Translations under genes and position numbers: made by a program
Notes under the pieces: model-generated
What the model was told of the DNA's origin: nothing
The model's database searches: none
The model's input: the letters and a program-made list of their open reading frames with translations, nothing else
Shown: in pieces, positions 36,166 to 48,503 of the stretch
Layout: each line of letters starts with the position of its first letter
How positions within the stretch are numbered: position 1 is the first letter of the stretch
Source of the DNA: Galerina marginata
Taxonomy: Eukaryota > Basidiomycota > Agaricomycetes > Agaricales > Galerinaceae
DNA length: 64,000 nt
NCBI GenBank assembly: GCA_023014335.1
Contig: JAECYW010000007.1
Location: forward strand, 1,488,001 to 1,552,000
Direction of reading: 5' to 3'

Positions 36166-37845
36166 TTACTTCGGAGGCGCGACCTGAGGTTGTTGAGTGA
36201 CAGGTGTGTTGCTAGACATCCTGGCTTTGACGAAAGTCATGCCAGCGCGTCTTAACAGTGCACGCCGACCAATCCCGCGCATGTCGACGTATACGAGACC
36301 CACATTCTTGGCAGTGCCTGCCATGAGTAAGGAAGATTGTGCAGCTTCGGGGCCGTATCTAAAAGTAAGAAAAGTGAGTAATTGCTGCCCAAAAACGTGG
36401 AACTTGAAGCCTACTTATGGCCCACGACTTTCCCAATTTGTTCCGTTCCAACATCCAGCATCTTCCGCGTCGAACTGTCAATCGTCGACAGGATAAGATC
36501 GGCGGATATAATAAGATGGTCTTTGGTTTTTAACCGAGGAGGTAACTGAGGAGGAACATTGCCTTGAGGAACATGCACCGCTCCAGAACGAGATGGTACA
36601 GATGTCATCGACCGACGGGGTGGAAGAGATGGCTTCTCTGGTCCAGGCGACGATGATTTGCCACCAGAAGGCGAGTAAGGAGGAGGAGAAGCATATCCAC
36701 GAGAGAAGGGGGAAGGCGTGCGAGGAGGTAGAGGAGGTCCTGCCAACGAAGCCGAGCTTGGTCCCGCGAGTGGAGTGCCATGAGCGAAGTACTGTTGGCG
36801 CTTCGGGTTGGCGCCCATTGCACGGCGAATCATTTTGTCAAGCAGTCTAATGGTATTCGCTGATACCTTGACGGCCTCGCCGCTTATTGTGTGGACGGTT
36901 GAGAGGCCCTTGCGTGTTTTCTCCGACGTGAGGAAGACTAGGGCACGAGGGGGAAGAGGCGGGGGTGCGGGTGAAGGCCCTTTACTTCCAGTTGGGGTAG
37001 GAGCACCCGAATGATGAGGAGATGGACTTGAATGTGAGATATATAGTGATGAGGCAGTCGTAATTGTGGTCAGAAGGAGATTGGTGGTCATTGATATGGC
37101 ATGGCTAGATTTAATATAAGATTGGTCTCTCTCATGGCAGCAAAAAGAAATTACATTACCTGACAATATGTGCAGAAGCAGTGATCCAGTTTCTCTGGTC
37201 AGGGGGAACAAGGATCGCGAAAGCTTCAAGTGCATTCGCATCGGATCGTCTCGCCGAGTCTTCGTCCACTTCGATGATGACTGGATCGTTCTCATGTCCT
37301 CTCTCGTGCATGGCTGGTTCTTCCTTGATCCTGAACTTATCCTCGACCTCCCCGACAACCTCTCCAGTGTCCTCGTTAACCATCACAAGATGACCACGAA
37401 GATCTTTGCTCCCACTCTTGATGTCAACCGTCGTTGATTGCCCAGCGATTGTTGGAGGAACTGTTGACGACGCATCATGGTAGTCCACGACATACTGCTG
37501 TAAAATGTTTTCAAATGTATCCAAGTTCTCCAGTTCGCCGTTTGACCGCGGCACCTTGATGGTCAGGGTTAAATCTGTCGGATAGGTTTGTGTGCCCGCG
37601 AACGAGTAGGTTCGTAACCCTGCGCTTTCGGAGCGCCGTACGACACTGGCGGGGTCAATCGGTGTCTCCGCTGCGTTCAATCTCAAGACGAGATACACGT
37701 TATGATCCTGCGAATCCTTCGAGTTCGGATTGGGCAAGCTAACGCACTCCAACTTGAGGACGCCAGTTTCTGTGCGGGCTGTGGTAGACGCAAGTGATGC
37801 TCCCGGCAAGCTGAGGAGCAAAAACGCATCAGGAGCTGTGTTCAT
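36166..37845 (-). CDS. senescence/spartin-domain protein
   Basis: At least three exons. The N-terminal part starts MNTAPDAFLLLSLPGASLA and holds a beta-rich region (FAGTQTYPTDLTLTIKVP). The C-terminal part begins after an intron near 37.1 kb and carries the plant-senescence/spartin-associated domain: ALEAFAILVPPDQRNWITAS, a helical KVSANTIRLLDKMIRRAMG, a Pro-rich loop (PPLPPRTPSPFSRGY), DHLIISADLILSTIDSSTRK, then GTEQIGKVVGHKYG. It ends VTQQPQVAPPK at 36166. Spartin relatives bind lipids and lipid droplets and have been linked to lipid transfer; a similar role here is inference. Confidence 0.8.
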
Positions 37846-38323
37846 GGCGGGAATCTGGGCCTGGTAGGAGAAGAGGAAGGGATAGATGTCGAAGAGTTGG
37901 AGTGAGCCTTATATGCTGTTGCCAGTCGTCCTGATGTTATCATGCCGAAAGAATGCCACTGCCTTTGGGATGTCTTGGCAATCATTCTGGTGGAGATCTA
38001 TGAGCAGATCTGTGGCGGAAGGCAGAGCCTACCGATGCTGAAAATCCGCAGTACTTATCAAGCAAGTTCCGGGGAGGGGTCGGAAGACAAGGGTGAACGA
38101 CGTGTACAGTTTACAAGTAATGGTAATAAACCAAATAATTGCATTTTTCAATAGTGTAGATCATGCTCTCGTTAAATATTAGTCCCAAGTCCAAATTACA
38201 ATCACAGAAGTCCAATATATGTGAAGAGGATCCTTACAAGTCCGACACTGTCTGACATGAAGAGAAAGGTCGCAATAAGGAATTAAACAGGGAAGCTGTA
38301 ATGGGAGATGCATCGCAAGAAAA
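37846..38323. other. intergenic, spartin promoter and end of first F-box paralogue
   Basis: No gene seen. It should contain the promoter of the spartin-domain gene and the 3' region of the F-box gene to the right. Confidence 0.5.
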
Positions 38324-40854
38324 TCAAATGATGAATGCGTCGATATTCATGGGCGCACTGGATTCTTCGACATCTTCTCGAGGAGGCCACAGACGGTATA
38401 TAGTAGGTTCTTCGCCTGATTTATTAAGCAAAGGCACGACATCCTCATCAGTTGGCTTCGATATTCCATGGCTAGAAAAACATTTTGTTAATGAAAGAAT
38501 TTGAGCGATTATAGAGAAAACTCACTCTTTCTTCACATGCTTCCTTAGGTCTGTAGTGTTGCCAGCTTGCTTACAGTGGACACAAATCATGTCTCTGTAA
38601 CGACGTCCAGCCCTCCTGCGCTCTTGATCTTCAGCAATCCTGGCCCTGACGATGACCGCCTCCGGTTCACTCAGCAATTCCAGATTCATTTTATCGTCAT
38701 GAAGGTGCTTGGTTTGTTTATGGGAATACTGTCCAACTGTAAGTAGAGTGAAGCATCTGTATTGATTTTGACGACATACTGCCTTCCACCACAACATCGT
38801 CGCCCGACCTTCATGGCCATCATTGCAACCCACACATTCAAGGACAGGGCTTGCAGCGTCCATTTCCGCGGCCGTCGCCCTCTTGGGGTCAAAGCCACAC
38901 ATTTCGACCACCTCGGTCATCAATTTCAAACTTGTGGCGTTGAATGCGATAACCTGTCCAGTGTTCCAGTACACTTGATAAAGTGTATCCATCAAACATT
39001 CCAAGTCGGCATCACCTCCTTCCCTCGCCAAGACGGAGTACTTGGTAGCGCATGGGTGCATCAACACAGCGGGGAGTCTCATAGAGTTATGTTGGCAACT
39101 AGAGCAATCAAACGTTGTGGTCGCCAGTTGGAATACTGTTTGTCTGTCGAAAGAGTATTCAGGGACAACAGCCCTAATCATGTCCAGTAACTTCTCTTCA
39201 ATTTCCATTTGCCATTGAAGCGTGATAGCAGGCAATATAGGAAATATATCATCGAATTTATCTTCCGTGAAGTCGGCTGATGCTGGGGTGCTGTCGATTA
39301 TGTCCAGGACAATAGGATTGCGAAATAGTTCGCCCACGCCCGGATGTAGAGCATTCACGGGAAGAGTAGATATGTGGGTTTCAAGAACTCTGTTTAGAAC
39401 TCGTAGCCGTTCCCTGAGCAGCGTTTTACGTTCTGTTACCAGTCGATGGGACTTCGCCGATTCCATAAACTTGTTGAAAAATTCATCCAAACTGGAGAGT
39501 GCTTTTGTGCGCTTGTCAGTGGCGAGTCAAGTATCGCATTCAGCCATAATTGAGACTCACAGCGTTCCGTAACATCTTTCTGACACAATTTTACCACAAG
39601 GGGATCGTTTTGGGGTTTACGGAATTCGTCAGTGATTTTGGCGAGCTCCTCCTCCCATCCAAGTTGGTTGATATATTGCACGACACTACAAATAACTTAG
39701 GACGTCTAAAAGAAAGAAAAGAGAACGACGCACCGAGCTTTGCGATCACCTATTATGGAAGCTTTCTGTTCGTCTCGCCAATTTTGCAAGTTGTTGAACC
39801 AGACGGTGCATACTTCAGAATGCTGTTGTAAAAATTAGCAAAAGACAAATTTGAGGCATGAATGATGATCATACGGCAGCTATAACTCTTCTTTCTTCGA
39901 GCTTATCTTCTAACCACTTTGCTTGATCTTCTTCTGCTACGTTGGAGTACTCTTCTTTCCAAGTGTTGAGAGTTTCAAGATAATATAGATGGTGACTACG
40001 CGTGCGACGCCCTGTGAATATATTGAGATGTAATATTCCAACAGGGGATAATCTTTTTGTTTTATACGCACACGTCTTTTTGGCGACAACAACAGTGGGG
40101 AGAAACTGTCTCAACTCAGTAGGATAACCTTGGTTCGGACCGTAGCTGATTCCCGTGCTGAACCTATTGCGACAGACCATTATATAGAAATTTACCAGAC
40201 CTCCTGAAGCATCTTACCGGTCATCTAAGCACTTCGTGCAAGCTCGAACTCGAGCAGACCAAGCTGTATGCATAGTACCAAGACTCCGGTGGCAAAACTA
40301 TTAGAACATCGCCAAAGCATCAGGCTGGCATGTGGCTTGCGCAATGCAGTGAGGACGTACGTGGCAGCTTTTCCCAAATGCCAAATTGGCATATTGTGGT
40401 TCGGTCAAGTCTAGAGGGCACTCGGGCAACCCAGGAATATTGGAGCGAGACTGCTTCCAGATGGACATCGAGGAACGACTCATGAGCAAAGCTCGGAGCT
40501 CTTTTGTGGTCCGAGACAAGTGCAAAAGGTCCAGTGGTTCCAGACGTCCAAAAATCTAGCACGAATGACGGTAAGGAATCTTAACACAGAAAGTTCTTAT
40601 GAACGTACTTCAAACAGGACATCCAGTGGCATCTCAACAAGTTGCTTGAGAATTCCGCGTGTACCTCGAACTTTCTTAGTCTGCGGTTGGCCATCTGCCT
40701 TCTCGTCCTTTGCCTTTCGTTTCTTGCCTCGTGTCTTCTTCGCCAAGGGAATATCGTCGCCGTCTTGTTCAAGAATATCATTATCAGGCTCGAAATCTTC
40801 CTCAGCCAAATTTTTCTGGGGCTGATTGGGCAAACGTGTTGAGCGGCGTTGCAT
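38324..40854 (-). CDS. F-box protein with C-terminal zinc motif, tandem copy 1
   Basis: Starts [15 protein letters not shown], then an acidic and basic nuclear-type stretch ([14 protein letters not shown]) and an F-box ([11 protein letters not shown] ... [18 protein letters not shown]) with [18 protein letters not shown] Cys/His cluster ([20 protein letters not shown], then CLDDR) follows. A long helical middle is spread over several exons (LEECVG-type text is absent; instead [18 protein letters not shown]), then [17 protein letters not shown]. The C-terminus has a C2H2-like motif ([17 protein letters not shown]) and ends MNIDAFII. Adapter F-box proteins recruit targets to SCF ubiquitin ligases; the target is unknown. 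Same strand and layout as copies 2 and 3. Confidence 0.8.
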
Positions 40855-41067
40855 GGTCGAGTTCAAGAATCAACTTTTGCTTGGTTTGAAGATGAATTTG
40901 CGTTCGTGAGGCTTTGGGCTAAACAGTCAACCGTATGTATTAGAGAAAAGGTGAATGAGGGAAAGTTGGTAAGAGGCGGCTTTATAGGGGAGCGGTGAGT
41001 CATTCAATGTCATCGCTGCGATTAATTATTGACGAAGGTAGTGACTTGCGGGCGGGGCCGTGACCCG

Positions 41068-41093
41068 ACGTGTTTCTTGTCACGCGGCGCGTC
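41068..41093 (-). promoter_or_regulatory. degenerate MCB-like pair upstream of F-box copy 1
   Basis: ACGTGT at 41068 and GGCGCGTC near 41086, about 20 bases apart, embedded in GTGACCCG...TCACGCG as in the other two copies. This pair is degenerate compared with the perfect ACGCGT sites of copies 2 and 3. It lies about 215 bases before the start codon. Confidence 0.45.
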
Positions 41094-41265
41094 TGGAAAG
41101 TTTATAATTCCCCGCCAGTTACTATTCAACCCAACCTAAGCCAACACTATACAGTATACTCAAACAAGAATGAAACCTGTTTTATTCCAGGCCATACTAC
41201 GGTGATACGGGCACAAGCGACGCAGAAACGAGATACTGAACAATGTACCTTGAACTTCTAAGTTA

Positions 41266-43835
41266 TCAACAGAAGGCCCGGGATCGCTCTACGACACTTT
41301 CAAGTTGCTCAGTTTCGTCAACTTCTTCACGGGGTGGCCATAAGTAGTAAGGACAGGGAATCTGATACGAGTCCAGCAATGGCATAATATCGTTGTTCGT
41401 GGGATTGCGGTTTTCGTGACTAAGAGTCTGGTATCAACGAAAAGGAGCACAGGGAAGCAAAGATAACGAGGACCCACTCTTTCTTGAAATGTTTTACAAG
41501 TTCTGTCGTATTGCCAGTCCGCTTACAGTGAACGCAGATCAACTGGCTGTAGGTTCGTGAAGCCCTCAAACGTTCTTGAGATTCAGACATTCTAGATCTG
41601 ACTATTTCTGCATCGCGTTCGTTCAGGACGTCGAGTTTCATTTTCTTGCTGAGCGAACTCAAGTGCTCCCGGTAGTTGTGAGCACACTGCCCGTTGTACT
41701 CGTGTTAGCTATCGTCGGGCATCGGGGTGGCATTAAAGACGTACCACTCCTGACCACGTCAGTGTTGCGCGACCCTCGTAAACATTATTGCATGTGACGC
41801 ATTCAAGGATAGGGTTTGCGGCGTCCATTTCTGCGGCCGTGGTCGTCTTGGAGTCAAAGCCGCAAATCTCGAGAACTTCAGCCATGAGCTTCAAATTCAA
41901 GGGATTAAAGCTGATTGACTGTCGATTATTCCAGTATACCTGACGAAGAATACTCCTGACACTCAGTAAATCGACGTCCTCTTCATGTTGGTAGCCAATG
42001 GTACTGGTGGCGCACGAATGCATTAAAACTCTGGGGTGTCTCAACGCTTGAGACTCGTGCCGAGGGTAACATCCTGGGCCGGAGCAAGTAAACGACGTTG
42101 TAGCAAGCTGGAGCACTGTTTCAGGATCAAAAGAGTATTCCGGGGCGGCGTTTCTGATGAGGTCAAGCAATTGTGTTTCGATTTTTTGCTGCCAACAAAC
42201 GGTGATAGCTGGAAACATGGGGAGTATTGTGGCAAAACTATCTTCTGTAAAGTCGACAGTTGACGGCGTGTTGTTGATGGTATCCTGGATGGTAGGGTGG
42301 AGGAATAGTTCGCTAGTGCTAGGATATAGGGCATTCGCCGGAAGAGTTGATATATGCGTTCTGAGAACCTTGTCCAAGACCACTAGACGCGGATTGAGCA
42401 AGGCATGACGTTCTTTTGTCAATCGCTTGCTTTTCACAGACTGCATGAAAGAATTCAAAAAATCTTCTAAATTGGAGAGAACTGGAACACTGAAGGTTAG
42501 AAAGTCGACTGTCACCGAGGGGGCAACTTACCGCGTTCTGTGAGCTCTCTCTGGCAAGCTTTAAGAACTATAGGGTCGTCTTGGGGTTCGCGATCGAGTA
42601 CAGACATTTTGGAAAGTTCTTCTCCCCATCCCAAGCTTATAAGCCTCTGCACGACACTGGATTTCGAGAAAATCAAAAGGTTTAGCTAAACGGAAGGAAT
42701 CACGTATACGTACATTGCTTTGCGATCATTTACGGCTGAAGATTTTTGCTGTTCTCGCAAAACTTGCATTCTTGCAGACCAGGCAATGCACGCATTCGCA
42801 TGCTATGTCGACTAGAACATCAACGAAGGAACCGAAAGTAGATCACAAAAAAAAAACTACTTACAGAAGTTATGACTTTCCTCTCTGCAAGCTTGTCCTT
42901 CAACCATTTCTCTTTGTCAGTTGCCGCCGCATAGTCGGCTTTCCAAACTTTATCCAGCTCGACATAATAAAGATCTTTCGCCCGACTGTAGCGACCTTCA
43001 ACAAAATCAATTAAAGAAGGTTGTGCTCCTAATAGGATACATGCCTGATTTTTTGGGGACCTCTATGGATGGTAGAAATAGCGCCAGTTCTGACGGATAG
43101 CCCCGATAGGTTGGCCAACGGGGTGTGCATTTATCCGAGAATCTATTTGGCAGGCTGTATATCTAATATAGCTTAGAGGACATTTAAATAGACCTACCGT
43201 TCATCCAGACATTTAGTACAAGCCTTGATTCGAGCGGACCAGACCGTGTGCAATCCACCGAGGTTACGGCGACAGAACTAAATTGACCAGAATAGTCACC
43301 ACCTTGGATGTGGCGCTATAATGGAAAATAACATACATGGCAGCATTTTCCAAATGCCAAATCAGCGTACTGCGGCTCGCTCAAGTCATCTGGGCACTCA
43401 GGCAAGCTTTCAGGAATATTGGATCGAGCCTGCTTCCAGATAGAAACCGATGAGCGACTCATCAGCAAAGTACGGAGGTCTTTCGTGGTCCGAGCCAGGT
43501 GCAAAAGGTCGATGGGCTCGAGTCGACCAAAAATCTAGCATTACGGAGAACAGTGTATCAGAATAGCACATGATGTAGAGCTCGAATCTCAGAACCTCAA
43601 ATAGGACATCCAAAGGCATCTCAACCAGTTTCTGCAGAATTCCTCGGGTACCCCTAACCTTCTTGGCTCGAGGTTGGTTCGCGATCTTCTCGTCGTTGCT
43701 CTTGCGCTTCCTGTTTCGAACATTTGCGAGAGGTACAGGTGCGTCATCTTCATCTTGCTCTTCCTCTGGCTGGAAATCTTCCTCAGCAAGACATTCCAGG
43801 GTCTGCTTGGGCAAACGCGTTGAGCGCCGTTCCAT
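41266..43835 (-). CDS. F-box protein with C-terminal zinc motif, tandem copy 2
   Basis: Starts [20 protein letters not shown] at 43835. Charged linker, then F-box ([15 protein letters not shown] ... [15 protein letters not shown]) with [16 protein letters not shown]. The middle and C-terminal regions parallel copy 1: [58 protein letters not shown] and [18 protein letters not shown]. The last exon ends [15 protein letters not shown]... at 41266. Exon count and order agree with copies 1 and 3, supporting tandem duplication. It probably acts as a substrate adapter of a ubiquitin ligase; the target is unknown. Confidence 0.8.
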
Positions 43836-43973
43836 AGTTGAAGTTGAGGAAGTTGGGCTTTCGCAAAGTTACAGATTAACGGTATTTGTTAGTTTGAAAG
43901 TGAAACCCAGCCGTGGCGTCCTTTCGATGTGGTCTGGGCCCATGTGACGGCGGCTCCTGTGTTGTGTGACGGA

Positions 43974-43999
43974 ACGCGTACTTTTGTCACGCGACGCGT
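43974..43999 (-). promoter_or_regulatory. twin MCB-like ACGCGT sites upstream of F-box copy 2
   Basis: Perfect ACGCGT at 43974-43979 and 43994-43999, 20 bases apart, within GTGACGGAACGCGT and TCACGCGACGCGT. ACGCGT is the MluI cell-cycle box bound by the MBF factor in fungi. The nearer site is about 140 bases before the start codon. Confidence 0.55.
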
Positions 44000-44152
44000 T
44001 TACTTGGCAAAAATAGGAGAGCGAAATTTCTCGAAGCACCGTCTCTTGTAGGCGAAATTAAGTCGAGGTAGTACATATAACTACATACATATAATGTAGT
44101 AATTTACAGGACTTTACTCGCAGTATTGACTATCATGATATCTAAAAGCGAA

Positions 44153-46705
44153 CTAATTTGTTATCATCCCTGCCATTGCGGGGGGCTGCTCTTCCTCAAC
44201 TTCTTCCCGCGGGGGCCACAGATAGAAGACGTCGGGGAAGTGATATGCATCTAGCAAGGGTTGGATGTCCTCACTGGTCGGGTTGAGCTTCCCGTGGCTA
44301 GATGAGAGTTATGTCAGTGATGGGTTTTAAAAAAATCAGATAGGCAAAGCCGTGGCGTAGGAAAAACTGACTCTTTCTTTGCATGCTTCATGAGGTTTGT
44401 TGTATTACCAGTCTCCTTGCAGTGAACGCAGATTAGTTTTCTATAGGACGGCGCCGCCCGATCCCGTTCTTGCTGTTCAACCATTCTGGCCCTGACGACC
44501 TGTGCTTCCTGGTCGTTCATTAATTCCAATTTCATTTCGGGCCCGACGGAGTGCGCCCTGCTGTGAATACACTGTCCAATGCAGTCATTGTAAGATTCTC
44601 AGTTTAAGGGACGGTTTAAAATTTGAAAGACGTACTACTTCGCGCCAAGTCATCGTCGCCCGACCTTGTTGTGGGCGATTGCAGGCGATGCATTCAAAAA
44701 TAGGATTAACGACATCCATGTCGACGGCAGTCGCGGTGTTGGGGTCGAGTCCGCACATTCCGACAATTTTACTTAATAATTGCATATCGCAAGCCTTGAA
44801 ACTGAGGCATAGTCGGTAGTTCCAGTATAGCTGACGAAGGGCAGATCTGACATCAATCAAATCTGCATCCTCCACAACGGAATAGTCATTCTTCGTTGCA
44901 CACGAATGCATGAGCACTCTTGGGTGCCACAAGCTTTTGTTGTTATTATACCCACAACCCGAGCAACTAAATGCCGTCGTCGCAAGCTGGAAAACCGTCT
45001 CGGGATCGAAGGTGTATTCCGGAGCTGCAGTCCTTATAAGGCGCAACAACTTTTCTTCGATTTTTTCTTTCCATCGAAGAACGATATCTGGTAGCATGGG
45101 GACAATAGGATCGAAATTTTCTTTCTTGAAGTCGACGGTTGACGGGGTGTTGATGATGATGTCCCAGACGAGAGAATCGCGGAATAACTCGCTGGCGCTG
45201 GGATGTAGTGCATTCGCAGGAAGAGTCGCTACAAATGTTTCAAGGACACTTTGAAGGATGGGAAGGCGGTGTAGGAGCTTATCGTGCCGCTCCTTGGCCA
45301 ACCGCCTCGTTTTCACATTTTGCATGTAGGAATTCAAAAATTCTTCCAGGTTGGAGAGGGCTAGAATATCGCGAATCAACATCACATGTGGCGTCGGCCA
45401 GAATCATGACTCACCGCGCTCTGTCAGTTCCTTCTGACAAGCTTTAAGTACGGTAGGGTGATCTTGAGGCATAGGACTACCCCGGGACATTTTCGAAAGT
45501 TCGTCCTCCCATCCTAGCTTCTTGAGGCGTTCCACGACGCTGGAAAAGTTTAGATATTTTAAAACTTAAATCAAAAAACACCCACAGCGCTTGACGTTCA
45601 CATATAGCGGAGGCCCGCTGTTGCTCCCTGGCCGTTTGTATCTCTTGGTACCATTTCGAACACGCGTCTGCATGCTGGACAGTGGAGCAAATAAACGAGA
45701 AGAACCTGTGGTTTAAACAGATTGAAATCGTACCTCTGATATTGGCCTCCTCTTCTCCAACACACCTTTCAACCAATCGCGTTTATTCTTAGCCTGTATG
45801 TACTCTGCTTGCCATCGTTGATCGAGTTCGACGTGATAAAGGACCTTATCCCTTCTATTATGCTCTAAAGAAAAGTCAGTCGAGAACTTGAAACCCTCTA
45901 AACAGAATTCTTGCCTTTTATAATTACGGGAACCATGTGCGCTAATTCCGTAGGATAACGGCGATATTCTAACCAATTGTCCGGCTTTAATCTAAATCTG
46001 AGGCGATTATCAGCCTTCGTGCACTGTCGAGGTTTGAACCTGTATGAAAAGTGAACTCACTGTCCATCCACGCACTTCGTGCAAATCTTAAATCGAGCAG
46101 ACCACACGGTGTGTATGTTGCCGAGAGTACGGAGACAGAACTAATGGATCGGCCAGGTGTTAGTATGCCGACGAGCCAACTCGACATGCACGAAGACGCA
46201 CATCACAGCTTTTCCCAAATGATAAGTTTGCATATTGTGGTTCGCTCAAGTCATCAGGGCACTCGGGCAACCCAGGAATATTGGAACGAGACTGCTTCCA
46301 AACTGAAATCGAGGACCGGCTCATGAGTAGAGCACGGAGGTCTTTCGTGGTCCGAGCCAAGTGCAAGAGATCTATGGGATTCAAACCGCCGAATATCTGC
46401 TAGGTTGTCGGTCAAAGTTCTCATAACACTTTGCACTCTCAGCAACGTACCTCGAACAGGACATCCAGAGGCATCTCAACCAGTTGCTTGAGCATTCCAC
46501 GCGTTCCACGAGCTCTCTTAGCCTTTGGGTAGCAATCCGAAGTCTCACCATCGGCCTTCCTCTTCTTGCCTCGCGCCCTCTTTGGCACTCGGAGGTTGTC
46601 GTCCTCTTCAGCAGCGCCTAGTTCGGACTCTTCTTCTGGGTAAAAGTCATCCTCAGCCAGACTTTTCGGAGCCTGCTTTGGCTCCCGTGTTGAACGCCGT
46701 GACAT
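44153..46705 (-). CDS. F-box protein with C-terminal zinc motif, tandem copy 3
   Basis: Starts [20 protein letters not shown] at 46705. Acidic linker ([13 protein letters not shown]), basic patch ([13 protein letters not shown]), F-box ([12 protein letters not shown] ... [14 protein letters not shown]) and [17 protein letters not shown]. Later segments match the paralogues: [58 protein letters not shown] and [17 protein letters not shown]. It ends [11 protein letters not shown] at 44153. All three copies keep the paired Cys/His motifs and the F-box, with most change in the linkers. Confidence 0.8.
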
Positions 46706-46817
46706 GATTAGCTCCGAGATGAGGTGTTCGTGTAGTAGCAGGTCAAGCAATGGCACGGTATTTATTGGTTTAGAACTGGGAACAATGGGGTAAATTGTTA
46801 ATTGATAACGTGATGCG

Positions 46818-46846
46818 ACGCGTATTTCTCACGGAGCGCGACGCGT
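46818..46846 (-). promoter_or_regulatory. twin MCB-like ACGCGT sites upstream of F-box copy 3
   Basis: Perfect ACGCGT at 46818-46823 and 46841-46846, 23 bases apart, the nearer about 113 bases before the start codon. The flanks (GTGATGCG, CTCACGGAGCGCG) resemble those of the other two copies. Confidence 0.55.
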
Positions 46847-47249
46847 AAAACACCCGAGCTTGAGCGTCGGCGCGTCCGTAGAAGAAAATAGCAGGCAGTC
46901 CACTACATGTAGTACAAGGGGTTGTTTCCTGTCTCCTCCCTTTCTCGTTTTCCCTATCTCCATTTTCGAGTTTGCAGTTGGTTTGTGGTTCTAGAAATAG
47001 CCTTCAACTTGATCGAAAAACGGATCGCCTACTATAAATGTAATGCTCAGGCTCTGCGGTCTTGGGCACGTTCTATGCCCTTAGTGAGGACTGCTCCGGG
47101 AAAATGCCCTCGGTAACGAAGGTTGAAGTACAAGCAATAAAATACATAGAATTGACGGTAGCACTTACTCAAGTTGGTTTGCTGAGCCGTGTCAGAGCCA
47201 CTACAAACATCCAAATTCTGTTTGTCAGTAGGACGAAAGACGGTCATGG

Positions 47250-48503
47250 TCAGGCAAACACCAGAACCCCGTATTTCATATGTGAAACCACCTCCTCCAA
47301 GACCTTGTAGCATGAATTTTCCTTCCACGCCTTTGGGCTTCCATGCAATACAATGCGCTCCAACGCAGGGCATGACAGTTTGTCTCGTATGAAGTAGCCG
47401 AAATCCGGGGAAGTGAGAGGAGATGAATCGTCCAGCTTTATGCGAATGCATGTCAGGGACTTCAAAGTGACGCTTGTGTTCTCTGTTCTCAAACTAGTGC
47501 CAATCCTGAGCGGTGCACAAAAGTCCTCGATGTTGGGGCAGGCCGCGAGGACGTCCTTCGTGTTATAACTGGATTTGAGTATGGTTTTGTGGACCTCGGA
47601 AGGGAGAGGAGGGACGAGGTCGACTAATTCCAAAACCCGGATGAGGTGGCCGTGTTTCTTTAATAAGAATCCTGCGGAAGCGTATAAAACGCCAAGGATA
47701 AAGTATCTCAAGTTGGGCAGGGATACTGTCAAGTTATCAAATAAGACGCCCTCATGCTCGCCTTCAAGCCTCAAGGTAGTGAGATTGTTGTAGGTGGGCC
47801 GGATGAACGGTTCAATCGGGTTTGATATGTCAAAGAAGCGCCAACCACCGGACAATGTAAGATACTGAAGGTTAGGAGAATGGGCAACAAGATCTCCAAG
47901 AAATCCTGAGAAAGGTCGCCATTGGGAAGGGGCAATCAGCAGCCTGTTGACCGGCGTCACTCCTGGTATCCACCATTCTATCCTCCTCACGCTCGTAAAA
48001 GTCGGGAATTCTGTTTCGGGAGGCAATCGCACGTTCCCCAGGGTAGCTCCCCCAGATTCAGATATGCATGGTCTGACGATAGTTTCGACCAAAGGACAGC
48101 GTTCCATGATGCGTAAGAGGGGCAATGGATTGAATGGGTCGAAGTCAGCGATCACTGGGCTAATTTCTATACGACGGACCCATTTTCCGTTATCCAACGG
48201 AGCGTCAGCGTGTCCTTCGAGAGCAGTCAACAGATGGTCGGTGCCATGTTCGATGCGTATGCATTCGTAAAGCATCTCTGTTGCGATCTTTTTCCACTCC
48301 TTGCACACCAGCACGATGGTCATCTTGACGTCCAAGGCTCGCTGCGCTGACTTCGACCAATCACGATCACGAAGCGGAACTGCTTCAAATGGTCGGTAAT
48401 CCAAGGATGTGTCCTCATGTTGGCTTTTCTTCATGGTAGCCAGGCGGAAGATGCCTAGCCTAATTTCCGCTGGGAGTTCGTTAAAGAGGGCGCCGAGCGA
48501 CAT
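47250..48503 (-). CDS. F-box/LRR-like protein
   Basis: A single exon of 417 residues. It begins MSLGALFNELPAEIRLGIFR, an F-box-like helix pair, then KMTIVLVCKEWKKIATEMLY typical of fungal F-box proteins. Leucine-rich-like segments follow (SPNLQYLTLSGGWRFFD, YNNLTTLRLEGEHEGVLF, LPNLRYFILGVLYASAG, CPALERIVLHGSP). It is not a close paralogue of the three genes to its left: the N-terminal RRSTR motif and the zinc motifs are absent. Likely a ubiquitin-ligase adapter; the target is unknown. Confidence 0.75.
   Translation of the reverse strand: MSLGALFNELPAEIRLGIFRLATMKKSQHEDTSLDYRPFEAVPLRDRDWSKSAQRALDVKMTIVLVCKEWKKIATEMLYECIRIEHGTDHLLTALEGHADAPLDNGKWVRRIEISPVIADFDPFNPLPLLRIMERCPLVETIVRPCISESGGATLGNVRLPPETEFPTFTSVRRIEWWIPGVTPVNRLLIAPSQWRPFSGFLGDLVAHSPNLQYLTLSGGWRFFDISNPIEPFIRPTYNNLTTLRLEGEHEGVLFDNLTVSLPNLRYFILGVLYASAGFLLKKHGHLIRVLELVDLVPPLPSEVHKTILKSSYNTKDVLAACPNIEDFCAPLRIGTSLRTENTSVTLKSLTCIRIKLDDSSPLTSPDFGYFIRDKLSCPALERIVLHGSPKAWKENSCYKVLEEVVSHMKYGVLVFA

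Noticed and set aside
36593..37014. Plus-strand frames opposite the spartin-domain gene
   Set aside because: They are shadows of the Pro-rich loop on the minus strand.
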